From JACPLA01 sp035291905 (GTDB lineage Bacteria; Bacteroidota; Ignavibacteria; UBA10030): a stretch of DNA of 19,247 nucleotides. A model generated the notes under the pieces. It saw nothing but the letters and a program-made list of their open reading frames with translations. It made no database searches and was not told the origin of the DNA. Below are positions 7,506-14,702 of the stretch, one piece after another (the stretch's first letter is position 1; each line of letters starts with the position of its first letter). Both the position numbers and the translations under genes were made by a program. The stretch lies in NCBI GenBank assembly GCA_035291905.1, contig DATDRF010000250.1, positions 1 to 19,247 on the forward strand. The letters run 5' to 3'.

Positions 7506-7534
7506 AATATCGCGAAGAATTGCGAGATATTCAA
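7506..7534 (-). promoter_or_regulatory. Probable rpsT promoter
   Basis: On the minus strand TTGAAT (7529-7534) and GATATT (7506-7511) are 17 bases apart. The expected start near 7499 gives a leader of about 33 bases that includes the AGGAG site. It sits in the 68 bp between the NUDIX stop and rpsT. Confidence 0.5.
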
Positions 7535-8137
7535 TCATTTTTCGCCTCGCTCTTTCTGCCGTGTTGCAGTCAAATAGTCCCGCAGGGCCATGAGGAATGA
7601 CCGGAGCATTCCTGCTGTCGCCCCCCAGATCTCATTCGCACCGTAATGGTAGAAATAGACCTCCACGGTCACGTTATTTCTGGTCAACATCTTTGTCCGG
7701 ACATTCTTTTGATCCAGAAAGAAAGCAACCGGAACTTCGAGAATCTCCTCAACCTCTTCGCGGTTAACCGTGAGAGAGGGGAGTGCGGGGAGAAACCCGA
7801 TCACCGGGGTAATCCGAAAACCGGATGGTGTCCAAACGTCGTTGAAAAGTCCGAGCACCTCGATCTGTGCCGGTGGAATGCCGATTTCCTCCTGCGTTTC
7901 CCGAAGGGCTGTCTGGACGATATCGGCGTCCGTCTTGTCCACTGAGCCTCCGGGAAATGAAATCTGGCTCTTGTGGTGCTCAACATCGCTTGTGCGTTTC
8001 GTCAACAGAACATGAAGCCCGTCTGAACTGGGGTACAGCAGGAGGAGAACTCCGGCCCGTATCAGAGAATTGTCGCTATTCTCGATGCGGGTATGAGAAT
8101 TCAAAAAGTTCCGTATCTGGCCGGGAGTTGCTTTCAT
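7535..8137 (-). CDS. NUDIX hydrolase, CoA pyrophosphatase type (NudL/CoAse-like)
   Basis: A 200-residue cytoplasmic NUDIX protein. The CoA-pyrophosphatase subgroup motif LLTKR (44-48) ... QISFPGG (58-64) is followed by the NUDIX box with RETQEEIG (79-86). An Asp at position 70 stands where many NUDIX proteins have Glu, as also happens in NudL-type proteins. Family members cleave CoA and acyl-CoAs to 3',5'-ADP and phosphopantetheine derivatives; another nucleoside diphosphate substrate cannot be excluded. The ATG at 8137 has GGAG only 2 bases upstream. An in-frame TTG at 8179 would add 14 residues and overlap the upstream gene, so it is less likely. It lies 16 bases after the trans-sulfuration enzyme and is probably co-transcribed with it. 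Confidence 0.9.
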   Translation of the reverse strand: MKATPGQIRNFLNSHTRIENSDNSLIRAGVLLLLYPSSDGLHVLLTKRTSDVEHHKSQISFPGGSVDKTDADIVQTALRETQEEIGIPPAQIEVLGLFNDVWTPSGFRITPVIGFLPALPSLTVNREEVEEILEVPVAFFLDQKNVRTKMLTRNNVTVEVYFYHYGANEIWGATAGMLRSFLMALRDYLTATRQKERGEK

Positions 8138-8153
8138 TTCTCCGGTTCGCTGG

Positions 8154-9359
8154 CTAGATGTGACCGAGCGCCTGTTCAAAATCCGAAACCAGATCCTCTA
8201 TTCCTTCAACGCCAACCGAAATGCGGATCATCCCCGGCGAAACGCCATGACGCTGCAGTTCATCGTCTGTCATGTTGATATGTGAAGAGTATACGGGAAT
8301 GCTTACCAGCGTTTCGACACTGCCGAGTGACATAGCATTCACCGCTATTTTAAGGTGATCGCAGACGGCAGCGGCTGCTTCGGCGGGTGATGGGAATTTT
8401 CCCTGGTTCACCTCGATCGTAACCATCCCTCCAAATCCCTTCATTTGCCCCTTTGCGACTTCGTGACCTGGATGTGAATCCAGTCCGGGATAAAGCACCC
8501 GCCGGACTTTAGGGTTTTGCTGAAGTGCCTGTGCAAGGGCAAAAGCATTCTCGTTTTGCCGATTCACCCTCAACTCAAATGTCTTAAGGCTTCTGAAAAG
8601 GAGGTAAGCTGCAAACGGGTCTGCACACCCCCCGTAGTATTTCGCCGCCGTCCTTACTTTCGAGAGGTATTCCTTGCTCCCAAGCACGACACCTCCCATC
8701 ACGTCACTGTGTCCCCCCAGGTATTTGGTGGCACTTTCCACGATAATATCAACGCCAAGGTGAAATGGATCCTGGTTCAGAATTGAGGCAAATGTATTGT
8801 CGATCATGACGTAAACCTCATGACCGGCCTTTATTACCGCTCTGCGCGTAGAATCAACCGCCTTCCGAACGTCGACAATATCAAGGGTTGGATTGGTCGG
8901 GGTCTCCAAATAGACAATTCGCGTCTCCGGAGAAATCATCTCCTCAAGTTTTTGCAGTTCTGAGGGCTTTACGTAGTTCACCTGTATCCCCCCTTTTGGC
9001 AATTCATCGCGAAAGAACCGATATGTCCCGCCATACAGTGACGGCGTGCTGATGATTTCTTCGCCTGATCTTGTAACGGCAAGAATGGCGGTGGAGATGG
9101 CCGCCATGCCGCTGGCAAAGAGCACTGCCCCTTCGGAGCCCTCCATGAGAGCGAGTTTTTCCTCGACGTCCTGAACCGTGGGATTGTGATAGCGAGAATA
9201 AACGTACACCGAAGTGTCGCCCCGGGCATAGCGAATAGCGTCTTCCGACGTCTCAAATCGATAGTTTGTAGTCTGATAGATTGGGAGTGAAACGGGCCCC
9301 TTGTATGCGTAGAGCTTGTTCCCATGAATTGCCCGCGTTGCCAGCGTGTGTTTGCTCAT
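8154..9359 (-). CDS. Trans-sulfuration family PLP-dependent enzyme (cystathionine gamma-synthase/lyase type)
   Basis: A 401-residue Cys/Met-metabolism PLP enzyme of fold type I. Seen motifs: YSRYHNPT (54-61) contacting cofactor phosphate from the neighbouring subunit, SLYGGTY (107-113) with the ring-stacking Tyr, the MIDNTF aspartate at 187, and the Schiff-base lysine K212 in ESATKYLGGHSDVMGG. The C-terminal part (VSIPVYSSH, GMIRISVGVEGIEDLVSDF) is complete. Members act as cystathionine gamma-synthase, cystathionine gamma- or beta-lyase, or methionine gamma-lyase; sequence alone does not separate these here. Length is normal. It starts at an ATG and is followed closely by the NUDIX gene. No convincing promoter was found upstream. 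Confidence 0.93.
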   Translation of the reverse strand: MSKHTLATRAIHGNKLYAYKGPVSLPIYQTTNYRFETSEDAIRYARGDTSVYVYSRYHNPTVQDVEEKLALMEGSEGAVLFASGMAAISTAILAVTRSGEEIISTPSLYGGTYRFFRDELPKGGIQVNYVKPSELQKLEEMISPETRIVYLETPTNPTLDIVDVRKAVDSTRRAVIKAGHEVYVMIDNTFASILNQDPFHLGVDIIVESATKYLGGHSDVMGGVVLGSKEYLSKVRTAAKYYGGCADPFAAYLLFRSLKTFELRVNRQNENAFALAQALQQNPKVRRVLYPGLDSHPGHEVAKGQMKGFGGMVTIEVNQGKFPSPAEAAAAVCDHLKIAVNAMSLGSVETLVSIPVYSSHINMTDDELQRHGVSPGMIRISVGVEGIEDLVSDFEQALGHI

Positions 9360-9441
9360 TGGATTCGATCCGCATTTTGTTGATGAATGACGGTGGTCAA
9401 AACTTTCAAGATTGTCAACCCGGCCTCATCTTGAGTAATGC

Positions 9442-9641
9442 ATCAGTTTGATTGAGAGTTTCAACGCAAAGGCGCAGAGGTCGCAGAGAAACGCAGAGGA
9501 TTTCCGGGTTTTGTTGTTCTCTGCGAACCCCTGCCTGCGTGCCGACCATTCCGCTGTATTGAAATGGTGAATGAATCACTTCGGCAGGCAGGTCTGCGTC
9601 CCTTGCGACTCTGCGTTGTAGTCTTAAAAGGGGAAACTGAT
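9442..9641. repeat. Intergenic nested inverted-repeat element
   Basis: The gene-free stretch 9360-9708 is dominated by this element. Its ends are an 8 bp inverted repeat, ATCAGTTT (9442-9449) and AAACTGAT (9634-9641). Inside the left arm CGCAGAG and close variants recur (about 9464-9498), and the right arm carries the reverse or related forms (CTCTGCG at 9519-9525 and 9610-9616), so the arms can fold back imperfectly. A second inverted repeat sits in the centre. The CGCAGAG-rich, GCGTTG-bordered style resembles repeats I know from intergenic regions of many environmental bacteria. The minus-strand ORF across it is an artefact of the repeat. Confidence 0.6.
9530..9592. repeat. Inner inverted repeat of the nested element
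   Basis: CCTGCCTGC (9530-9538) pairs perfectly with GCAGGCAGG (9584-9592). GCCGA (9541-9545) also matches TCGGC (9581-9585), and ACCATT (9545-9550) faces AATGGT (9563-9568). The unit can form one long stem with a small bulge and may have inserted into the outer element. Confidence 0.65.
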
Positions 9642-9654
9642 ACACTACTTCATC

Positions 9655-9686
9655 TTGATTTCTTCCACATTTTCAACATATCTTTG
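9655..9686 (+). promoter_or_regulatory. Probable promoter for the gene at 9709
   Basis: TTGATT (9655-9660), 18 bases, TATCTT (9679-9684); read to 9686 the -10 is TATCTTTG, matching TAnnTTTG. Expected start near 9691, leaving about 18 leader bases that include AAGGA at 9699-9703. Confidence 0.45.
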
Positions 9687-9708
9687 TTCGACAAAGAGAA
9701 GGATTGAC

Positions 9709-10092
9709 ATGGGCATGCCGAAAAGCCAACGTACTTCAATTTTCAGAAAGCTGAAATCCCTCTTACGCAAATACGAACCGCCTTTTGTCGCAAAGGCCAA
9801 CGGCGAATCCCGCTATGAACTGTGGTCCACGAAGGAGGCTATGGTTGCAGGCCGCAAGCGGAAGGGGATGTTTTTCGCCTCTCTGATTATCCAACGTTCC
9901 TATGTCGGCTTCTATTACATGCCGATCTATGCGAAGAAAGACCTCAGGAGGGTTTTCAAGAAAGAATTGCTGGCGACGTTGAAAGGCAAATCGTGTTTTC
10001 ATATTACGGAATTGAATTCTGTGTTACTCGGCCAGATTCGTTCTTCGCTTCGCCATGGACTAAGGCTGTACCGAAAACAGGGATGGGTCTAA
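9709..10092 (+). CDS. Small protein resembling the YdhG/DUF1801 family
   Basis: A 127-residue basic, soluble protein of unknown function. It starts MGMPKSQRTSIFRKLKSLLR. The centre (GMFFASLIIQRSYVGFYYMP at about 54-73) and the end (LKGKSCFHI, then YRKQGWV) resemble YdhG/DUF1801-type proteins, small alpha/beta domains with no settled biochemical role; the match is by eye and not strong. The ATG at 9709 is supported by AAGGA 5 bases upstream; the earlier TTG-initiated reading at 9655 lies on the predicted promoter. The following membrane-protein gene begins 19 bases downstream, so the two are probably co-transcribed. Confidence 0.72.
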   Translation: MGMPKSQRTSIFRKLKSLLRKYEPPFVAKANGESRYELWSTKEAMVAGRKRKGMFFASLIIQRSYVGFYYMPIYAKKDLRRVFKKELLATLKGKSCFHITELNSVLLGQIRSSLRHGLRLYRKQGWV

Positions 10093-10111
10093 TTTTAAGG
10101 AAAATGGAGAT

Positions 10112-10780
10112 ATGTTTCTTGGACATTTTGCAGTCGCTTTAGCCTCAAAGAAGGCCGCTCCCAGGGTCTCCCTTGGAACTCTTTTCTTTTCGGTCTCACT
10201 CGTTGACCTCTTGTGGCCGATACTCCTCCTCTTGGGCCTGGAGCATGTAAAGATTTCGCCGGGGATCACCGTCGTAACGCCGCTTGACTTCTACGATTTT
10301 CCGATAACGCACAGTCTTGTTACCTCTCTGGGATGGTCGCTTCTGACCGGACTTCTTTTCTTTGCATGGAAAAAGGACTTACGATCATCAGTGGTTGTGG
10401 GCCTGGCCGTGTTGAGTCATTGGATATTGGATTTTCTGACCCATCGGCCCGACCTTCCGCTGGCTCCCTGGGGGTCAGCCAAGTTGGGACTTGGACTCTG
10501 GGATTCGTTCACTGCGACCGTTATCCTGGAACTTGCGCTTTTTGTCACTGCTTGGTACTTCTACGTGCGCGCAACTGAAGCTCTATCGAAGGGCGGAAGA
10601 ATCTCGTTATGGAGCTGGACCATTTTCGTCGTGGTCATTTATTTCACATCCCTGCTTAGTCCGCCGCCTCCGAACGAAACCGCATTGGCATACGGCGGCC
10701 TCGCGGCGTGGCTCTTTGTCCCGTGGGGGTATTGGATCGACAAACGACGAACGATGAAAAATGCCGCGTCCCCTTCATAG
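10112..10780 (+). CDS. Polytopic membrane protein with conserved His/Asp residues
   Basis: A 222-residue inner-membrane protein with about five or six hydrophobic segments (roughly 20-43, 68-86, 92-108, 130-152, 165-182, 188-208). Polar residues sit at membrane edges in a pattern typical of the YdjM/DUF457-like membrane-bound metal-dependent hydrolases: H5 (FLGHFA), D32 (SLVDLLWP), H67 (PITHSL), and H103, D107, H111 and D114 in LSHWILDFLTHRPD. A metal site is therefore plausible, but no activity is known and the family link is inference. It has a GGAG site directly upstream and lies 19 bases after the preceding gene. Confidence 0.75.
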   Translation: MFLGHFAVALASKKAAPRVSLGTLFFSVSLVDLLWPILLLLGLEHVKISPGITVVTPLDFYDFPITHSLVTSLGWSLLTGLLFFAWKKDLRSSVVVGLAVLSHWILDFLTHRPDLPLAPWGSAKLGLGLWDSFTATVILELALFVTAWYFYVRATEALSKGGRISLWSWTIFVVVIYFTSLLSPPPPNETALAYGGLAAWLFVPWGYWIDKRRTMKNAASPS

Positions 10781-10902
10781 CCCGCTGCGTTTATCCCATT
10801 CGGCATGAGGAAACCCCTCTTTCCAATCGAAACACAGAGCCGTTTCCATTTCACGCAATTCTTTCGTACATAGGTATTGACTTCTGGTCGGACTTGCGTA
10901 TT

Positions 10903-11988
10903 ATGCCCAAGATTCTCGTTGTCGAAGATGAAAAAGTACAGCGTCTGATGGTGATGACAGCTCTGAAAGCCGAGGGATTTGAGACTGTGGGGGCGGAAAG
11001 CGGCGCTGAGGGGATAGAGCTTGCCCGCACCCTCCTCCCGGACCTTATTCTGAGTGATATCCATATGGAGATGGGAGACGGATACAGTATGTTGACCGCG
11101 GTCCGTAATGATCAGGCGACTGCCACCATTCCTCTCATCTTCATCACCGGCATGGCCGACCTCGATGTCATGCGGCACTCCATGGAACTTGGCGCCGACG
11201 ATTTCCTGCCCAAGCCTTTCTCACAAGATGCCCTCATCAATGCGGTAAAAGTAAGGCTCGCCAAACATCAAAAAGTGGTCAAACAGGCATCCAGGCAACT
11301 CGAGGATTTGCGGGCTTCTATGTCTTTGACGGTCCCTCACGAGATGAGAACACCGCTCAACGGTATCCTGGGATATTCAGATCTCATGAGAAAGCAGTTT
11401 GATGATCTGGAGCCGCTGGAGGTGGGAAGAATGGCGGAACGGATTTACAAGAATGCCAAGAGGCTGGAGCGACTGGTGGAAAACTATCTCCTCTATGCCC
11501 AGACAGAGTATCAACAGACCGACCTTCACAAGAAACCCGGTCTGCTTGATGCTGAAATCCTCCACGCCGACAAGACGGTTGAGCGGATTGCCTCCGAAAA
11601 AGCTCACGATTTCGGTCGTTCGGCCGATCTGGAGCTCTCTCTCAATCCGGGGCGGGTTTCCATTTACCCAAAATACTTCGCCAAAATCATTGAAGAGCTT
11701 GTCGACAATGCGTTCAAGTTCTCAAAAGCCGGGGGGCACGTCAAGGTCTCCACGTCGAACGAGAACAACCAGTTTGCTCTCACCGTCACCGACTCCGGCC
11801 GCGGCATGACGCCCGAGCAGATATCACAGATCGGAGCGTTCGTCCAATTCGAACGGAAATACTACGAGCAGCAGGGTCAGGGGTTGGGGCTGACGGTCGC
11901 ACGGAGGCTTGTTGAACTCAATGGCGGAACCTTCCGAATAGCCAGCGAATACGGTAAATCGACCACCGTGACGGTCACCATTCCCTGA
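10903..11988 (+). CDS. Receiver-histidine kinase hybrid (receiver domain first), soluble
   Basis: A 361-residue cytoplasmic two-component protein. The N-terminal receiver domain (1-120) has the acidic pair E8/D9 (VVEDE), phospho-acceptor D52 (LSDIHM), T82 and K104 (LPKPF). A short coiled linker leads to a HisKA helix with H146 in VPHEMRTPLNG. A HATPase domain follows, with N box ELVDNAFKFS, G1 DSGRGM and G2 GQGLGLTVARRLVELNGG. It ends with a beta-strand, TTVTVTIP. There is no membrane segment or PAS/GAF domain, so input most likely arrives by phosphotransfer to D52 from another kinase. No response-regulator partner lies in the window. The ATG at 10903 gives the exact receiver start MPKILVVEDE; no Shine-Dalgarno site is seen. 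Confidence 0.92.
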   Translation: MPKILVVEDEKVQRLMVMTALKAEGFETVGAESGAEGIELARTLLPDLILSDIHMEMGDGYSMLTAVRNDQATATIPLIFITGMADLDVMRHSMELGADDFLPKPFSQDALINAVKVRLAKHQKVVKQASRQLEDLRASMSLTVPHEMRTPLNGILGYSDLMRKQFDDLEPLEVGRMAERIYKNAKRLERLVENYLLYAQTEYQQTDLHKKPGLLDAEILHADKTVERIASEKAHDFGRSADLELSLNPGRVSIYPKYFAKIIEELVDNAFKFSKAGGHVKVSTSNENNQFALTVTDSGRGMTPEQISQIGAFVQFERKYYEQQGQGLGLTVARRLVELNGGTFRIASEYGKSTTVTVTIP

Positions 11989-12059
11989 TTTCCCCCAGAG
12001 GCAGTAGTCCAATCTATCAGGCAAACGAAGAGGAATCTATTGCAGGAAAAGAGGTGTGA

Positions 12060-13553
12060 TCAGCTGAAGCGGAACCACTGTTCCACGATGTGCTGAAGTC
12101 GGTTCCCGTCGTTCTTGTGGAAGAATTCGTTTGACTGCGAATCGTACTTGTAGTCCTCGGCCCAGATTGACCACTGAGCTCCAATCTGAGTCAATGCGGA
12201 GACAATCTCTTCCACCTCTGCATCTGTTGTCGTCGGATGGATCGACATCCTCACCCACCCCGGCTTTATCGAAAGATCTCCGTGGTCAATCTTGTCGGTG
12301 ATACGCTTGGACGTGTATTTGTCCACGTGGAGCAGATAGTGACCGTACGTCCCCGCACAGGAACATCCCCCGCGCATTTGGATTCCGAACCGGTCATTGA
12401 GAAGCCGCACAACGAGGTTATAGTGCACCGCATCGAAATAGAATGAAATGATCCCAAACCTTTCTCGGACATTGTCGGCCAGAATATGCAGGCCGGGAAT
12501 TCGTTGCAGCCCGTCAAACATCTTTCGCACTAACTCCCCTTCTCTCCTTGCCATCTGTTCGGTCCCCATTTCTTCTTTCAACGCTACAGCCAATGAAGAA
12601 CGAATGGCCTGGAGAAATCCCGGCGTGCCGCCGTCTTCTCTCTCCTGAATGTCCGTCTTGAATTTGTGTCTCCCCCAGGGGTTTGTCCAGAGAACCGTCC
12701 CACCGCCCGGCTGATCGGGCGATTTGAGCTGATAAAGATGGGAATCGAAAATCAATATCCCCGAAGCCCCGGGCCCGCCAAGGAATTTGTGGGGTGAAAA
12801 GATGATGGCATCAAGTTTCTCGAGGGGATCGGCGGGATGCATATCAATGGGGACGTAGGGAGCAGAGGCCGCAAAATCGACAAAACATAACCCCCCGTGT
12901 TCATGCATGAGTCCGGCCATTGCACGATAGGGCGGTTGGACTCCCGTAACATTGGAACACGCCGTAAACGACCCTATCTTCATTTTTCGGTGCCGATACT
13001 TCTGAAGCAGATCTTTCAAGTCATTGAGATCAACGAGGCCTTCGCCGGTCTGTTTGATGACAACGACATCGGCCATTGTTTCCAACCATGTTGTTTGATT
13101 TGAATGATGCTCCATATGAGTCACAAAAACTATCGGTCGGCGGTCTTTGGGGATGGACATCGATTTTCGGTACCGCTCCGGTATCTTGAGCCCAAGGATG
13201 CGTTGAAGCTTGTTGATCGCCGCTGTCATTCCGTAGCCCACGTTGAGAAGAACGTCCTCCGCGCCGGCATGAACGTGATCCTTGATGATCTTCTGCGCAA
13301 GGTGGTACGCCTGCGTCATCGAAGTTCCTGTTACATTTGATTCGGTGTGGGTGTTTCCGACAAAAGGCCCGAAGGATTCCAGGATCTTATGTTCTATGGT
13401 ATCATAGAGCCGGCCGCTTGCTGTCCAATCGGCATAGAGTATTCGGTAATCCCCATAGGGAGTCTGATACCGTTGCTGAATGCCAACGATGTGCTTGCGA
13501 AACTGCTCAAAATATGCTTCGAGCGTCTGCTGTTTATTAGCGGCAAATGTCAT
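12060..13553 (-). CDS. Class V aminotransferase-fold PLP enzyme (cysteine desulfurase-like, function unknown)
   Basis: A 497-residue fold-type I PLP enzyme of the class V/SufS superfamily. Seen features: HMEHHSN (146-152, equivalent to the EHHAN of SufS), FVDFAASAPY with D226, and Schiff-base lysine K256 in FSPHKFLGGPG. A C-terminal MRGGCSCAGTYGHYLL has two cysteines, C397 and C399, close to where SufS-type enzymes carry the catalytic cysteine. It is about 90 residues longer than SufS, partly from a C-terminal extension (about 450-497, WSIWAEDYKYDSQ). Sulfur transfer is possible but unproven. The ATG at 13553 overlaps the DUF423 stop as ATGA; the longer reading upstream runs through DUF423 and is not credible. 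It is the last gene of the pdxJ-led run. Confidence 0.88.
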   Translation of the reverse strand: MTFAANKQQTLEAYFEQFRKHIVGIQQRYQTPYGDYRILYADWTASGRLYDTIEHKILESFGPFVGNTHTESNVTGTSMTQAYHLAQKIIKDHVHAGAEDVLLNVGYGMTAAINKLQRILGLKIPERYRKSMSIPKDRRPIVFVTHMEHHSNQTTWLETMADVVVIKQTGEGLVDLNDLKDLLQKYRHRKMKIGSFTACSNVTGVQPPYRAMAGLMHEHGGLCFVDFAASAPYVPIDMHPADPLEKLDAIIFSPHKFLGGPGASGILIFDSHLYQLKSPDQPGGGTVLWTNPWGRHKFKTDIQEREDGGTPGFLQAIRSSLAVALKEEMGTEQMARREGELVRKMFDGLQRIPGLHILADNVRERFGIISFYFDAVHYNLVVRLLNDRFGIQMRGGCSCAGTYGHYLLHVDKYTSKRITDKIDHGDLSIKPGWVRMSIHPTTTDAEVEEIVSALTQIGAQWSIWAEDYKYDSQSNEFFHKNDGNRLQHIVEQWFRFS

Positions 13554-13921
13554 CTTTGTTTCCAGAATCCGACGAAAAGGAAGAGCCACCCAACGAGGAA
13601 TGCCAGGCCGCCCACGGGCGTTATTGCCCCCAACCATCTCAATCCGGTTAGTGTCATAATGTACAGGCTTCCCGAAAATAGTGCAACCCCAACCATAAAC
13701 GACAACCCGGCCCGCTTGAAATCCGCAATCGGATACTTCTGCATGGCCCACCCCGCAAGTGCAAGGGCAAATGCATGATACATCTGATAACGTATGCCGA
13801 CTTCAAACGTTCCAAGGAGCTCGGCATCGAGCTTTCCCTTTAGGGCATGTGCACCAAATGCGCCTCCTGCGACTCCAAGGAATCCCAATGCCGCCGCCAC
13901 AAGAAAAAAGAGCCGTGCCAT
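13550..13921 (-). CDS. DUF423 family small membrane protein
   Basis: A 123-residue membrane protein with about four transmembrane helices (roughly 3-22, 42-60, 68-88, 96-118). The family pattern is clear: an N-terminal LGVAGGAFGAHALKG, then YQMYHAFALALAG, and FSGSLYIMTLTG followed by ITPVGGLAFLVGW. Function of DUF423 proteins is unknown. The ATG at 13921 begins MARLFFLVAAALG. A TTG-initiated reading from 13948 would overlap the upstream short-chain dehydrogenase gene. The gap to that gene is 7 bases and the next gene overlaps by 4, so it is inside an operon. Confidence 0.87.
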   Translation of the reverse strand: MARLFFLVAAALGFLGVAGGAFGAHALKGKLDAELLGTFEVGIRYQMYHAFALALAGWAMQKYPIADFKRAGLSFMVGVALFSGSLYIMTLTGLRWLGAITPVGGLAFLVGWLFLFVGFWKQR

Positions 13922-13928
13922 GTTTCTG

Positions 13929-14699
13929 TCAGTTCTTTCTGTGAACAAGCGTCGTTGATGCCTGCGCCGTTGGGAGCACGATCATTTCTGCAATCTGTAC
14001 ATGAGCAGGACGCGTGGCACAGAAAACCACCGCATCGGCGACATCGTCCGGCGACAACGGTTGAAGGTTCTTGTAGACTGCTTTTGCTTTTTCGTTGTTG
14101 CCGCGAAAGCGCACCATACTGAATTCTGTTTCAACGAGCCCGGGATCGACCGTACAGACTCTCACCGGAGTATCGACGAGATCCAGACGCATCCCTTTTG
14201 TCAGTGCGTCGACCGCGTGTTTCGTTGCCGCATAGACATTCCCGCCGGGATACACCTCGTGGCCTGCAATGGAACCTATGTTGATGATGGTCCCGTTCCC
14301 TCTTGCCACCATGCCGGGAATGACGGCACGACTTACATAAAGGAGGCCCTTGATGTTTGTGTCGATCATTTCCTCCCAATCTTCGATCTTTCCCTCGTGC
14401 AGCTTGTCCAATCCGCGGCTTAGGCCGGCATTGTTCACCAGGACATCGATCTCCTGCCATTCCTTCGGAAGTGCGGCAAAGAATCTCTCAACAGCTGCCC
14501 TGTCACGCACATCTAGTCCCACAGACATGCAATCAGTACGAAACTTCTTTTTCAACTCATTGGCAAATTCTGCAATCCGGTCTCTGCGGCGGGCAACAAT
14601 GAGGAGCTTTGCGCCGGCTTCGGCAAACTTCGCAGCACATGAATGGCCGATTCCGCTGCTGGCACCGGTAACAAGAACGCGTGTGTTTTTCAGTTCCAT
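13929..14699 (-). CDS. Short-chain dehydrogenase/reductase, YdfG-like
   Basis: A 256-residue classical SDR. It has the nucleotide-binding TGASSGIG (11-18), the basic ARRRDR region that favours NADP(H), the NNAG motif (about 89-92), and the catalytic Ser (NIGSIAGHE) with YAATK. PDPGLVETEF-like VDPGLVETEFSMVRF after the active site matches the YdfG group (3-hydroxy acid dehydrogenase, serine dehydrogenase, malonic semialdehyde reductase). The substrate is therefore likely a small beta-hydroxy acid, but this is inference from the family. It starts 3 bases after the E1 gene stop, so translation is likely coupled. Confidence 0.9.
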   Translation of the reverse strand: MELKNTRVLVTGASSGIGHSCAAKFAEAGAKLLIVARRRDRIAEFANELKKKFRTDCMSVGLDVRDRAAVERFFAALPKEWQEIDVLVNNAGLSRGLDKLHEGKIEDWEEMIDTNIKGLLYVSRAVIPGMVARGNGTIINIGSIAGHEVYPGGNVYAATKHAVDALTKGMRLDLVDTPVRVCTVDPGLVETEFSMVRFRGNNEKAKAVYKNLQPLSPDDVADAVVFCATRPAHVQIAEMIVLPTAQASTTLVHRKN

Positions 14700-14702
14700 A
14701 AT

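Noticed and set aside
9415..9645. Minus-strand open frame of 76 codons over the nested repeat
   Set aside because: Its translation (for example LCVSLRPLRLCVETLN) is the known type of false protein made by CGCAGAG repeats; no start signal.
10807..10822. GAGG/CCTC hairpin followed by TTT after the membrane protein gene
   Set aside because: Only a 4 bp stem; too weak to call a terminator.
11984..12021. CCTGAT/ATCAGG inverted repeat between the convergent kinase and class V enzyme genes
   Set aside because: Six-base arms with a 26-base loop and no T-tract; no terminator supported there.
13347..13778. Plus-strand open frame of 143 codons opposite DUF423 and the class V enzyme
   Set aside because: Crosses two well-supported minus-strand genes and shows no family features.
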